From contig JAWKNW010000051.1 in the NCBI GenBank assembly GCA_041391505.1, positions 1-16,164 of the forward strand: a DNA stretch of 16,164 nucleotides, given 5' to 3'. Of the stretch, positions 7,802-14,957 are shown in pieces (within the stretch, counting starts at the first letter, position 1; each line of letters begins with the position of its first letter). The notes below the pieces were generated by a model. The model was not told the DNA's origin, searched no databases, and saw nothing but the letters and a program-made list of their open reading frames with translations. The DNA comes from Rhodothermales bacterium (lineage in GTDB: Bacteria; Bacteroidota; Rhodothermia; Rhodothermales; JAHQVL01). Both the position numbers and the translations under genes were made by a program.

Positions 7802-7847
7802 TGCCATCAGCGGAGCTTTCTATGAAGGCCCCGCTGATGGCATTTTT
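7802..7847 (+). terminator. Intrinsic terminator of the two-kinase operon
   Basis: A perfect 12-bp stem pairs TGCCATCAGCGG (7802-7813) with CCGCTGATGGCA (7831-7842). The loop adds six more pairs (7815-7820 with 7824-7829, one G-U). Five T residues follow at 7843-7847. The U-run is only on the plus-strand side, so it ends transcription from the kinase genes. Confidence 0.9.
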
Positions 7848-8051
7848 GTACCTGTCGCGGTCACTATTTCCCGCTGATGCATTTGTCGTCTGCCGGAAGG
7901 GTTTCTCTTGATCCCGTGTGGGGGGAAACGTACCTTCGGCCCGTGCCGCCGGCAGGTGCCGGGTGCGCAGCACTCCTCCGTATTCGCTCCCGGGAATCTC
8001 GGCTGGACGCATACGGACGCCCAAAACCACCCGAGAACAACCAGAAAGGTC
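7848..8051 (+). other. Leader region upstream of nagB
   Basis: These 204 bp between the terminator and the nagB ATG must hold the nagB promoter. I see no gene: open frames here lack any family resemblance. AGAAAGG at 8043-8049 is a weak Shine-Dalgarno-like match ending two bases before ATG 8052, closer than ideal. No recognisable riboswitch was found. Confidence 0.4.
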
Positions 8052-8109
8052 ATGCTTGTCGAAGTGATGCTTGATTACGACGCCGTGAAGCGATCGCGCG
8101 GCGGAGATT
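8052..8109 (+). pseudogene. nagB: Displaced N-terminal codons of nagB (apparent +1-nt frameshift at 8088/8089)
   Basis: ATG 8052 opens a frame reading MLVEVMLDYDAV, a good NagB amino terminus, then runs out of frame from 8088. If one A of the AA pair at 8088-8089 is removed, the frame continues as SDRAAEIVAEQ directly into the intact nagB frame, restoring a family-typical start and a 255-residue protein. In the downstream frame a TGA at 8086-8088 blocks any earlier start. The cause may be a sequencing or assembly error, or a real mutation; neither a slippery run nor a frame-0 stop supports programmed shifting. Confidence 0.8.
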
Positions 8110-8820
8110 GTGGCGGAACAGATTCGCAAAAAACCCGATAGCGTGATCGGCTTCGCCACCGGGAGCACGCCGCTCGGCCTGTACCAGCGACTGGTGTCGA
8201 TGCATCGCGATGCCGGCCTCGATTTCTCGAAAGTCACCACGTTCAACCTCGACGAATACATCGGCCTGCTACCGCGTCACGACCAGAGCTACAACCGGTT
8301 TATGTGGGAGCATCTGTTCAGCCATATCAATGTGAGTCCGGAACGGGTCTTCATCCCGAACGGCATGGCCGACGATGTCCCGAAATTTTGCGAGTGGTAC
8401 GAAGAGCAGATCGAACGGGCCGGCGGGATCGACCTGCAGATCCTGGGGATCGGCGCCAACGGGCATCTCGCGTTTAACGAACCCGGCTCCTCGCTGGGGT
8501 CGCGGACGCGCATCAAAACGCTGACGGCGGATACCGTGCGGGTGAATGCGCGGTTTTTTCAGAACCTCAACGAAGTCCCGCGTTTCGCGATTACGATGGG
8601 CATTGGGACCATCATGGAGTCGCGCCGGCTGTTGCTGCTCGCCAGCGGCGAAGGCAAGGCCGCGGCCATCCAGGCCACGCTCGAAGGCCCCGTCACCGCG
8701 ATGGTGCCGTCCACGATCGTCCAGATGCATCGCCAGGCCGATGTGATCATCGACGAGAAGGCGGCGTCGAAGCTGCGGTACAAGCACCATCACGGCATCT
8801 CAGAGCCCAAAGCGGAATGA
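8110..8820 (+). CDS. nagB: Glucosamine-6-phosphate deaminase
   Basis: NagB converts glucosamine 6-phosphate to fructose 6-phosphate and ammonia in the cytosol. The intact frame gives 236 residues if started at GTG 8110. Family motifs are clear: the phosphate loop FATGSTPLG, NLDEY with the catalytic Asp, and LGIGANGHLAFNEP with the ring-opening His and the Glu of FNEP. The Asn at the DGH position (NGH) matches the Bacillus-type branch. The family usually has about 20 more residues at the front; these are encoded at 8052-8109 in another frame (see that entry), so the true start is probably 8052 in an unshifted sequence. If the shift is real, a GTG start would lose the first strand and part of the first helix. 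The stop overlaps the ROK kinase ATG (ATGA), pointing to an amino-sugar operon. Confidence 0.93.
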   Translation: MAEQIRKKPDSVIGFATGSTPLGLYQRLVSMHRDAGLDFSKVTTFNLDEYIGLLPRHDQSYNRFMWEHLFSHINVSPERVFIPNGMADDVPKFCEWYEEQIERAGGIDLQILGIGANGHLAFNEPGSSLGSRTRIKTLTADTVRVNARFFQNLNEVPRFAITMGIGTIMESRRLLLLASGEGKAAAIQATLEGPVTAMVPSTIVQMHRQADVIIDEKAASKLRYKHHHGISEPKAE

Positions 8821-9755
8821 GCGGTATGGCACGACCCGATCTGGTCGCCGGCATCGATGTCGGCGGCACCAACCTGCGCGTGGCCGTGGCGGACGTTCGG
8901 GAGCCGGTACGGCTCCTTGCGCATCGCGCCGGGCCGATGCCCACGCACGCCACCCCGGAGGCCTGCATCGAGGTGATCGACGCCTATCTGAATGCGTGCT
9001 GTGCCGAGGCCGGCCTCGACCGCGAGCGCATCGCGGCGGCGGTATCCACCGTGCCAGGCATCACCGATGCGGCGCAGGGGACCACCCTCATCGTGACCAA
9101 TCTTCCCGGTTGGGACGGCTATCCGCTCGCCGAACGCCTCTCCGCCGGGTTGCGCATGGAGGCCCGCATCGAAAACGACGTCAATGCCGCGGCGATCGCC
9201 GAGTACTTTCACGGCGCGGGAGCGGGGGCGCATTCGCTGGCCTACCTTACCGTGAGCACGGGCGTCGCGGCGGGCTTTGTGATCGAGGGGCAGTTGCTGC
9301 GCGGCTACCGGCATGCGGCCGGCGAGCTCGGTTTTCTGGTGCCCGACTCGGCGCATCTGGACGGCGACTGGCGGCCCAACGGGTGCCTGGAGCTCACGGC
9401 CGCCGGCGTGGGGCTGGCGCGGTACTGGGCGATGCACACCGGCAACGAACAGGTGACGGCGATCGACGTGTTCGCCGCCGCGCGCGACGGCCACGAGCAC
9501 GCCCGCTGGCTCGTCCAGCGCGCCGCCGACTATCTGGCGCAGACCGCGATCGCCATCGCCGCCGTCATCAACCCCGAGGTGCTCGTGCTCGGGGGGAGCA
9601 TCGCGCTCCACGAACCCATCGTCAAGGCGCGCATTGCGTCCCAGGTTGCCCGCGCCTTTCCCTTTGCGCCGCGCGTCGTGGATGCCTCGTTCGAGGGCAA
9701 TGCGCCGATCGTGGGCGCGCTCGCCATCGCCGCGCGGGTGGCGCAGGAGGGGTAA
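8817..9755 (+). CDS. ROK-family sugar kinase (amino-sugar kinase or glucokinase type)
   Basis: The 312-residue protein has the ROK layout: the phosphate-binding motif DVGGTN at 14-19, catalytic D121 in ENDVNAA, the STGVAAG loop near 147-153, and H166 with E170 in HAAGELGF. The CxCGxxGC zinc motif is degraded: only C190 (GCLE) remains and the two earlier cysteines are G183 and W185, so the usual structural zinc is probably absent. ROK kinases phosphorylate glucose, GlcNAc, ManNAc or similar sugars with ATP; overlap with nagB favours an amino sugar, but no nagA deacetylase is in view. I start at ATG 8817, which overlaps the nagB stop; ATG 8826 is an alternative. ROK repressors are excluded because there is no N-terminal helix-turn-helix. 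Confidence 0.9.
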   Translation: MSGMARPDLVAGIDVGGTNLRVAVADVREPVRLLAHRAGPMPTHATPEACIEVIDAYLNACCAEAGLDRERIAAAVSTVPGITDAAQGTTLIVTNLPGWDGYPLAERLSAGLRMEARIENDVNAAAIAEYFHGAGAGAHSLAYLTVSTGVAAGFVIEGQLLRGYRHAAGELGFLVPDSAHLDGDWRPNGCLELTAAGVGLARYWAMHTGNEQVTAIDVFAAARDGHEHARWLVQRAADYLAQTAIAIAAVINPEVLVLGGSIALHEPIVKARIASQVARAFPFAPRVVDASFEGNAPIVGALAIAARVAQEG

Positions 9756-9778
9756 AAGGGGCGGAACCGGCTACAGGC

Positions 9779-9815
9779 AAAAGAAAAGGCGCTGCATGAA
9801 GCATCACGCAGCGCC
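9779..9815 (-). terminator. Intrinsic terminator of the small minus-strand gene
   Basis: Read on the minus strand, GGCGCTGC (9815-9808) pairs perfectly with GCAGCGCC (9795-9788) across a 12-nt loop, followed by TTTTCTTTT. It lies 38 bp past the stop at 9853. On the plus strand no U-run follows, so it serves the small gene rather than the ROK kinase gene, although the hairpin could also slow convergent transcription. Confidence 0.85.
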
Positions 9816-9852
9816 CTTCAGGGGTATTCAAGCTTGAATCAAACGAGGTCGT

Positions 9853-10200
9853 TCAGCCTTTGTACGATTCGTTCTTGAAGAGGTAGACGCGAACCGTTTT
9901 AGGCTTGCCGGCGGCGTCGCGGTCGACGATTTTGAACTTCGCCTGGAGCGGACGATTCGGCTCTTTACGGCTCACCAGCAAGTCCATTTTTTTCATCTTG
10001 CCGAGCAGGCCCGTACGCTGCGACGTGGTCAATTCAACGACCATCGGTTTGTCGCCCAGTTTGGAGGCTTTCTCGATGATCTCGTCATACAGTGGATTCT
10101 TGCGGCCGGGTTTCTTGCCGGTCGTCCCTTTCAGATCCCGCTCCATCGCCTCCAGGGTGACGTAGCTGATCTTTACTTTGGTTTTTGCCATGGATAACAT
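9853..10200 (-). CDS. Small basic protein of unknown function
   Basis: I do not recognise this 115-residue protein. It is rich in Lys and Arg, with a basic patch (KGTTGKKPGRKNP) near residues 24-36. It has no signal peptide, membrane segment or cysteines. The second half looks like alternating strand segments (MVVELTT, QAKFKIVDRD, KTVRVYLF), suggesting a compact, possibly nucleic-acid-binding fold (inference only). Starts are possible at 10200 (MLSMAKTK) or 10191 (MAKTKVK); the second looks more natural, and neither has a Shine-Dalgarno sequence. It stands alone on the minus strand, has its own terminator downstream and a long upstream region, which supports it being a real, separately transcribed gene. 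Confidence 0.7.
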   Translation of the reverse strand: MLSMAKTKVKISYVTLEAMERDLKGTTGKKPGRKNPLYDEIIEKASKLGDKPMVVELTTSQRTGLLGKMKKMDLLVSRKEPNRPLQAKFKIVDRDAAGKPKTVRVYLFKNESYKG

Positions 10201-11052
10201 GTTAGTTGGTTCGTTGTGACCGGAGGTGAAAATACATACGGGTTTTTTTACATGAAAGACTCGACCTGATCCTGAGTAATCATGAGAAGATTTTGGTCGT
10301 GTATTTTCATGAATTATGGCGTATCACGATGACACCTCGTGCGCCGGAATTATAGCAATTATTCGTGCTGAATTGTCCTGTTAAGTCGGTTTAAAATGAC
10401 CGTCCGTTCAGAGTTCTACTTGACGCGATGTGGTGAATACAATAGACATGAACAGGCTTCGAAACGTCACGATCTGCATGAAAAGGCACTTTTAAACGGC
10501 GTGAAGTTATGCCATTGGATGTGCGATCCTGGATGAAATAATCCGATGATACGCTGCGCATATGCGCATCGAAAAATAAAGCGTGGTCAAACGGGATGTT
10601 CGGGAATAGGGTTCCATTTGATGTGAATATGAATTTACAAGGAATGACTCAAATACATGGCCCGGAGGGGATGCGAAAGCCCTCGGACGATCGAAAACCG
10701 GGGTGGAGGCCGTGGCGACGAGCCGCCGTGACGAGAGAGAGGCATACGCCAAAAACCCATGCGCGGCGAACCCATTGGTTGATCAAACCACGCCGGCGCC
10801 GGTGTATACTCCAGGCATGAATCGATGCGCCTGGCGCTTCCTGATTTCGACCCATCTATTACACTGACCGTACGCACCGTGGCGCTCCAGCCGTTGGTTG
10901 CAGCATACAGGGGATCCCCGAACGCGCCGCATCATCCGGGTGTTTTCGGAAGCCGGCCTGTCGACTGCATGCCGTGACGCCTCGACGCATCGACGTCTCG
11001 CGTACTACCGGTCAGACAAGCGCGCGAGGAAGATCGCCGGGACATTCGGGTA
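10201..11052. other. Long gene-free region, AT-rich in its first half
   Basis: These 852 bp lie between two divergently read units. No convincing gene is seen; frames of 65-80 codons on both strands look random in composition. From about 10201 to 10640 the DNA is visibly richer in A and T than the genes around it. The second half is GC-rich with local inverted repeats: a hairpin 10662-10669/10680-10686 (one bulged G), a near-palindrome TGGTTGATCAAACCA near 10777, and GGGGATCCCC (10910-10919). It should hold the promoters of the small minus-strand gene and of the polysaccharide cluster, perhaps with a long leader for the latter. No known riboswitch or RNA gene was recognised. Confidence 0.5.
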
Positions 11053-12393
11053 TTGACGCTATCCAGAGCATTGCGATTGTATCAGGAAATAACGGTAGCC
11101 CAGGCCGGATCGTCTGTGCGAAGAGAGCAGGTTCTGGCGCTGATGGCCAGGACGGCTTTTTTTGTCTATCTCATTTTTATTTTTTTTGGTACGGAGAAGC
11201 CGTTCGACGTCTCGCTGCAAGAGCAGGTCGTTCCCACATCGAATACGCTCAATCAGTCGCTCTCGCTGCTCTTCGTGGTCTCCATCCTGTCGCTCTGGGG
11301 CCTCCTGCGGCAGGTTGTGGAGGTGATCCGGCAGGAGAAGTTTCTGACGCTTTTTCTCGGGTGGGTGGTGTTGAGCGTGTTCTGGTCGGACTATCCGATG
11401 GTCACCCTCAAGCGGTCCATCGCCGTGCTGGGGGAAAGCATCATCTGCCTCGCGTTTTTGATGCGCGCGCGCTGGTCGACCGACGCGCTGCGGTATTTCC
11501 GGATCATCGCCGGCATCTACGTGGTGCTCACGGTCGCGTCCGTCATCCTGTACCCGAGGGGAGCCATCCAGTGGGAGTTTCCGGCCTGGCGCGGTCTGGC
11601 GCCCACCAAAAACAACCTTGGGCAGATTTCGCTCTTCAGCATGATCATCTGGCTCGGCGTGGTGTCGTACAACCGCGGCCGGCTGAATAACGCCCTGCAT
11701 TATGCCCTCCTCGGGCTCACGTTCGTGACCTACCTCGGCGCGCGAAGCACGACCTCGTTCCTCGTCGGCGCCTTCCTGCTGACCGTATTTTTGCTGATGC
11801 GGATCGGTACGCTGATCAGCCGGCCCGGCGTCGCGCGGGTCTACGCGGCCGTCGTCACGCTGTCTACGGTCGCGCTGGCGCTGACGCTGTTTGTGTTTAC
11901 GCCCGACTATCTGGCGGCGCTGTTTGGCGTTTTCGGGAAGGACCTGACGTTTACCGGACGCGTCGACCTCTGGCAAACCGTGCTGGCGATGACGCACCCC
12001 AAAATGCTGCTCGGCTGGGGGTTCGGTGCCTTCTGGGTGATGGACGGCTCCCACCTGGTCCGGCTTTTCCAGCAATTTATCTGGATTCCGAACCAGGCCC
12101 ACGAGGGATATATCGACATCTACAACCAGACCGGCATCGTGGGGCTCGTGCTGCTCGCCGGCATCGTCGCCAGCTACCTCTACGGCGTCGCACACGTGCG
12201 GACGCGGCAGTTGTGGTTCTGGGTCGTGCTGGCCATCCTCGTCTTCAACCTGCAGGAATCCCTCTTTTTCAGGCCCCGCCACATCGGCCATTTTATGTTC
12301 GTTTTTTCTTACCTGGCTCTCCACACGGATCGGTTGCGCGAACGGGGGGTCGTGCAACAGGAGCCATCCCCGCGATCTCCTCAGCCCTGGTAA
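11053..12393 (+). CDS. ExoQ/WaaL-like O-antigen ligase or exopolysaccharide polymerase
   Basis: This integral membrane protein (446 residues from TTG 11053) has around ten hydrophobic segments spread over its length. Family signs are the APTKNNLGQ loop in the middle, like the HKN-LG loop of ExoQ-type proteins, and the Wzy_C-type region GWGFGAF followed by NQAHEGYIDIYNQTGIVGL, with H350 in the large periplasmic loop. Such proteins polymerise repeat units or transfer glycan chains at the outer face of the inner membrane. The start is unsure: TTG 11053, GTG 11116 and ATG 11143 (just before the first membrane segment) are all possible, and none has a good Shine-Dalgarno sequence. It opens the polysaccharide cluster and ends 4 bp before the GT2 gene, so they are one transcript. 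Polymerase and ligase cannot be told apart by sequence alone. Confidence 0.85.
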   Translation: MTLSRALRLYQEITVAQAGSSVRREQVLALMARTAFFVYLIFIFFGTEKPFDVSLQEQVVPTSNTLNQSLSLLFVVSILSLWGLLRQVVEVIRQEKFLTLFLGWVVLSVFWSDYPMVTLKRSIAVLGESIICLAFLMRARWSTDALRYFRIIAGIYVVLTVASVILYPRGAIQWEFPAWRGLAPTKNNLGQISLFSMIIWLGVVSYNRGRLNNALHYALLGLTFVTYLGARSTTSFLVGAFLLTVFLLMRIGTLISRPGVARVYAAVVTLSTVALALTLFVFTPDYLAALFGVFGKDLTFTGRVDLWQTVLAMTHPKMLLGWGFGAFWVMDGSHLVRLFQQFIWIPNQAHEGYIDIYNQTGIVGLVLLAGIVASYLYGVAHVRTRQLWFWVVLAILVFNLQESLFFRPRHIGHFMFVFSYLALHTDRLRERGVVQQEPSPRSPQPW

Positions 12394-12397
12394 ATCC

Positions 12398-13303
12398 ATG
12401 TCCTACGTATTGATTACACCGGCCCGGAACGAAGCCGCCTACATCGAAAAAACGCTGGCTTCGGTGACCCGGCAGAGTATACTGCCGGCGAAATGGGTCA
12501 TCGTCAGCGACGGATCCACCGACGACACGGATGCGATCGTGGCGTCCTACGCCGGGCGCTATCCGTTTATCGAACTGTTGCGCCGGGAGGCGGACCGGGA
12601 GCGCAACTTCGGCTCGAAGGTGCTTGCATTCCGTGCCGGCTACGAGCGCGCCCGCGCCGTTCCGCACGACTTCGTCGGCAACCTCGACGCCGACATCGAG
12701 CTGCCCGACGATTATTACGAGCAGATCATGCTGCGCTTCGCGCACCAGCCCCGGCTCGGGCTGGCGGGCGGCATCCGGTTCGACTTCTGCGAAGGGGATT
12801 TTGTGCTCGTGGATTGCGCGCGCAACAGCGTGGGCGGGCCGTATCAGTTTTTCCGTCGGGCCTGCTACGAGGCGATCGGCGGCTACACGCCGCTGCCCAT
12901 GGGCGGGATCGACGCGGTGGCGGAGATCCGGGCGAGGCAGCATGGATGGATCGTGCGCTCGTTTCCCGAAATCCGCGCCCGGCATTTTCGCTGCACGGGC
13001 ACCGCGAAGGGCAATGTATTTCAGGCCGCCCATCGCGCCGGCATGAAAGAGTATGTGCTTGGCTACGACCCACTCTTCGAACTCTTTCGATGCGTCAGCC
13101 AGGCGCGGAGCCTGCGCGGCGTGGGCCTCGGCCTCTGGCAGGGCGCCGGCTATGTCCGCGCGGCCTTCGGCGGCTACGAGCGCGCCCTCGACGCCGGCTT
13201 TGTCGACTATCTTCGCGCCGAGCAACGCGCGCGGCTGCGTCATGTATTGACCTTGCGCAAGGATCCTGCTTCAACGGAGCAGGAGGCTTCGGTGTCCTCC
13301 TGA
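12398..13303 (+). CDS. Family 2 glycosyltransferase
   Basis: The 301-residue protein has a GT-A fold: ITPARNEAAYIEKTL at the front, VSDGSTDDT at 36-44 for the nucleotide, and LDADIELP with D97/D99 as the metal-binding DXD. GGIDAVAEIRARQHGW further on fits the acceptor-side region. There is no clear transmembrane helix, so it probably acts on the cytoplasmic face of the membrane, adding a sugar from a nucleotide-sugar donor to a growing lipid-linked glycan. The sugar is unknown. ATG 12398 follows the polymerase stop by 4 bp. A hairpin spans the stop codon, and a 169-bp gap separates it from the flippase gene, longer than elsewhere in the cluster. Confidence 0.9.
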   Translation: MSYVLITPARNEAAYIEKTLASVTRQSILPAKWVIVSDGSTDDTDAIVASYAGRYPFIELLRREADRERNFGSKVLAFRAGYERARAVPHDFVGNLDADIELPDDYYEQIMLRFAHQPRLGLAGGIRFDFCEGDFVLVDCARNSVGGPYQFFRRACYEAIGGYTPLPMGGIDAVAEIRARQHGWIVRSFPEIRARHFRCTGTAKGNVFQAAHRAGMKEYVLGYDPLFELFRCVSQARSLRGVGLGLWQGAGYVRAAFGGYERALDAGFVDYLRAEQRARLRHVLTLRKDPASTEQEASVSS

Positions 13304-13352
13304 TCGACCTTACGGACCCTCGCGCTCCGGCCCTCCTTGATTCAGGAAGGGC
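13280..13352 (+). other. Two hairpins at the GT2/flippase junction
   Basis: CAGGAGG (13280-13286) pairs with CCTCCTG (13296-13302) over a 9-nt loop and covers the GT2 stop codon. A second inverted repeat at 13330-13352 pairs GCCCTCCTTGA with TCAGGAAGGGC, with one mismatch and one wobble. Neither is followed by a U-run, so they are not intrinsic terminators. They may mark an mRNA processing or stability point or have no function. Confidence 0.4.
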
Positions 13353-13472
13353 AGGATCACCAAACAATGACACCTATTCCGGGAGAAATCCTGCATCTTC
13401 CATCCTTCTTCGCTCCGAGGATGTGTGTAACGTGGCCTCCAGACACCGATGCGCGTGGGGGGCTTCTGCATC

Positions 13473-14957
13473 ATGGATAAACAATTTCTATCGCGTTTCC
13501 TGAAAGGGTCTGCGTCCACCTCCTCCGGAACGCTGGTCACCATTCTCTTTCACTTCGTCAGCATGATGGTGCTGGCGCGCTACATGTCGAAGGAAGACTT
13601 CGGCACGTACTCGCTCATCATCGTGATCGGCCACGGCCTGCAGATCCTGAGCGGTCTGGGGCTGAACCTGACGATGGTCAAGTTTCTGTCGGGGGAGATC
13701 AAGGCCGAAAAGAAGCAGATCTTCAGCAGCATCCTGCTGCTTCGTTCGGTGCAGCTCGCCGTCGTCACCCTGTTCGTCCTCGCGCTGGGCGATCGCTTCC
13801 TCCCGGTCCTTTTCGAGGCGGACATCGGACCGCACCTCGCTTTTGTGCCGGGCATTTTCGTGCTGGCGAGCTTGCGCGAGCTGCTGTTCCACTACATGCA
13901 GGGCGAGCGGAAATTCGGTCCGTATGCGGTGGTGCAGGTCGTCTCGGCCCTCATCCGTCTCGTGAGCATCGGCGTCTTTCTGTTCATGGACTGGCTGGTG
14001 ATCGATTACCTGTTGTGGATCGAAATCATCACCTACGGTCTCTCGCTGGTGCATCTGATGATCTGGGTGCCGCTTCGGGACTTGCTGACGGTGCCCCGCG
14101 ATCGGGCGATCTTCCGGTCCATCCTCGGCTTCGGCTCGCCGCTGTATTTCAACGACATCCTGACGTACATCTACAACCGGACGAGCGTCCTCCTGATCGG
14201 CGGCCTGCTCACTCCGATCAGCGTCGCGATGTACGAAGTGGCCTCCAAGGTGCCCGAGGGGTTTGGCCGGCTCTTCAATTCGCTGATCGTCGTGTATTTC
14301 CCGAGCATGTCCGAACTGCTTCGGGACGGCAAGACCGAGATGGCCGAGCAGTTCATGAACCGGTCGCTGGCCATCGTCTCCGCCGCGCTGATCATGGCGT
14401 CGTCGGTGACGTATTTCTTTCGGGAGGAGATGATCACCCTGCTGTTTTCCGAGCAGTACCGCTCGGCGGCGCTCGTCTTTGCGCTGCTGATGATCAATTT
14501 CAGCCTGAATACGGTTTCGCGGCTGATGGGCTATACGATCGTCGCGGCCGGCTATTCGTCGGTGCCGGTGCGGGTGAACCTCGTATCGAGCATTCTGAAC
14601 GTGGTGGGTTGTCTGTTCTTTCTGCCCCGGTTTGGCGAACTGGGCGCCGTCTACTCGCTGTTCGCGATGAGCGTGGCGTCGCAATTCCTGAATCACCGGT
14701 ATCTGACCAAAGCCGGCATCCACGCGACGTTCTTCTCCTATGTGCGGCCCATCGTCATCCTGGCCGTGCTTATCGGGGTGTATGAGCTGCTGGGCGGCAC
14801 CAGCATGTGGCTCCGGGTGGCGATGATCCTCGCGTTCCCGGTTCTGTGCTGGGCACTGATGCCGGAGGTCCGTAGCGCGGGGCGGTTCGTGGGCGGTCAC
14901 GCGATGACGGCGCGGGGAAAGCTGAGCCGGTCGATCCGGGGAGCGGGGACGGTATGA
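13473..14957 (+). CDS. Wzx-like polysaccharide flippase
   Basis: The 494-residue protein is a polytopic membrane protein of the polysaccharide exporter branch of the MOP (MATE-like) superfamily. The typical opening is there: LSRFLKGSASTSSGTLVTIL, then LARYMSKEDFGTYSLI and GLGLNLTMVKFLS, followed by about a dozen hydrophobic segments. Such flippases move lipid-linked oligosaccharides from the inner to the outer face of the cytoplasmic membrane. I start at ATG 13473 (MDKQFLSR); an in-frame ATG 24 bp upstream (13449) is less likely. The stop overlaps the GT4 start by ATGA, which ties the two together. With the upstream polymerase it makes a Wzx/Wzy-type pathway. Confidence 0.92.
   Translation: MDKQFLSRFLKGSASTSSGTLVTILFHFVSMMVLARYMSKEDFGTYSLIIVIGHGLQILSGLGLNLTMVKFLSGEIKAEKKQIFSSILLLRSVQLAVVTLFVLALGDRFLPVLFEADIGPHLAFVPGIFVLASLRELLFHYMQGERKFGPYAVVQVVSALIRLVSIGVFLFMDWLVIDYLLWIEIITYGLSLVHLMIWVPLRDLLTVPRDRAIFRSILGFGSPLYFNDILTYIYNRTSVLLIGGLLTPISVAMYEVASKVPEGFGRLFNSLIVVYFPSMSELLRDGKTEMAEQFMNRSLAIVSAALIMASSVTYFFREEMITLLFSEQYRSAALVFALLMINFSLNTVSRLMGYTIVAAGYSSVPVRVNLVSSILNVVGCLFFLPRFGELGAVYSLFAMSVASQFLNHRYLTKAGIHATFFSYVRPIVILAVLIGVYELLGGTSMWLRVAMILAFPVLCWALMPEVRSAGRFVGGHAMTARGKLSRSIRGAGTV

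Noticed and set aside
8086..8112. Programmed ribosomal frameshift in nagB
   Set aside because: There is no slippery heptamer, no frame-0 stop as in prfB, and no need known in this family. An indel or sequencing error is simpler.
10349..10354. Minus-strand TATAAT that could serve the small basic protein gene
   Set aside because: No good -35 element lies at the right distance, and the box is about 140 bp from the start in AT-rich DNA, where chance matches are common.
10640..10760. Possible cyclic-di-GMP (GEMM-I) riboswitch before the polysaccharide cluster, from a GATGCGAAAGCC segment resembling GACGCAAAGCC
   Set aside because: The required upstream GGCAAACC strand and the receptor partner are missing, and the order of elements is wrong.
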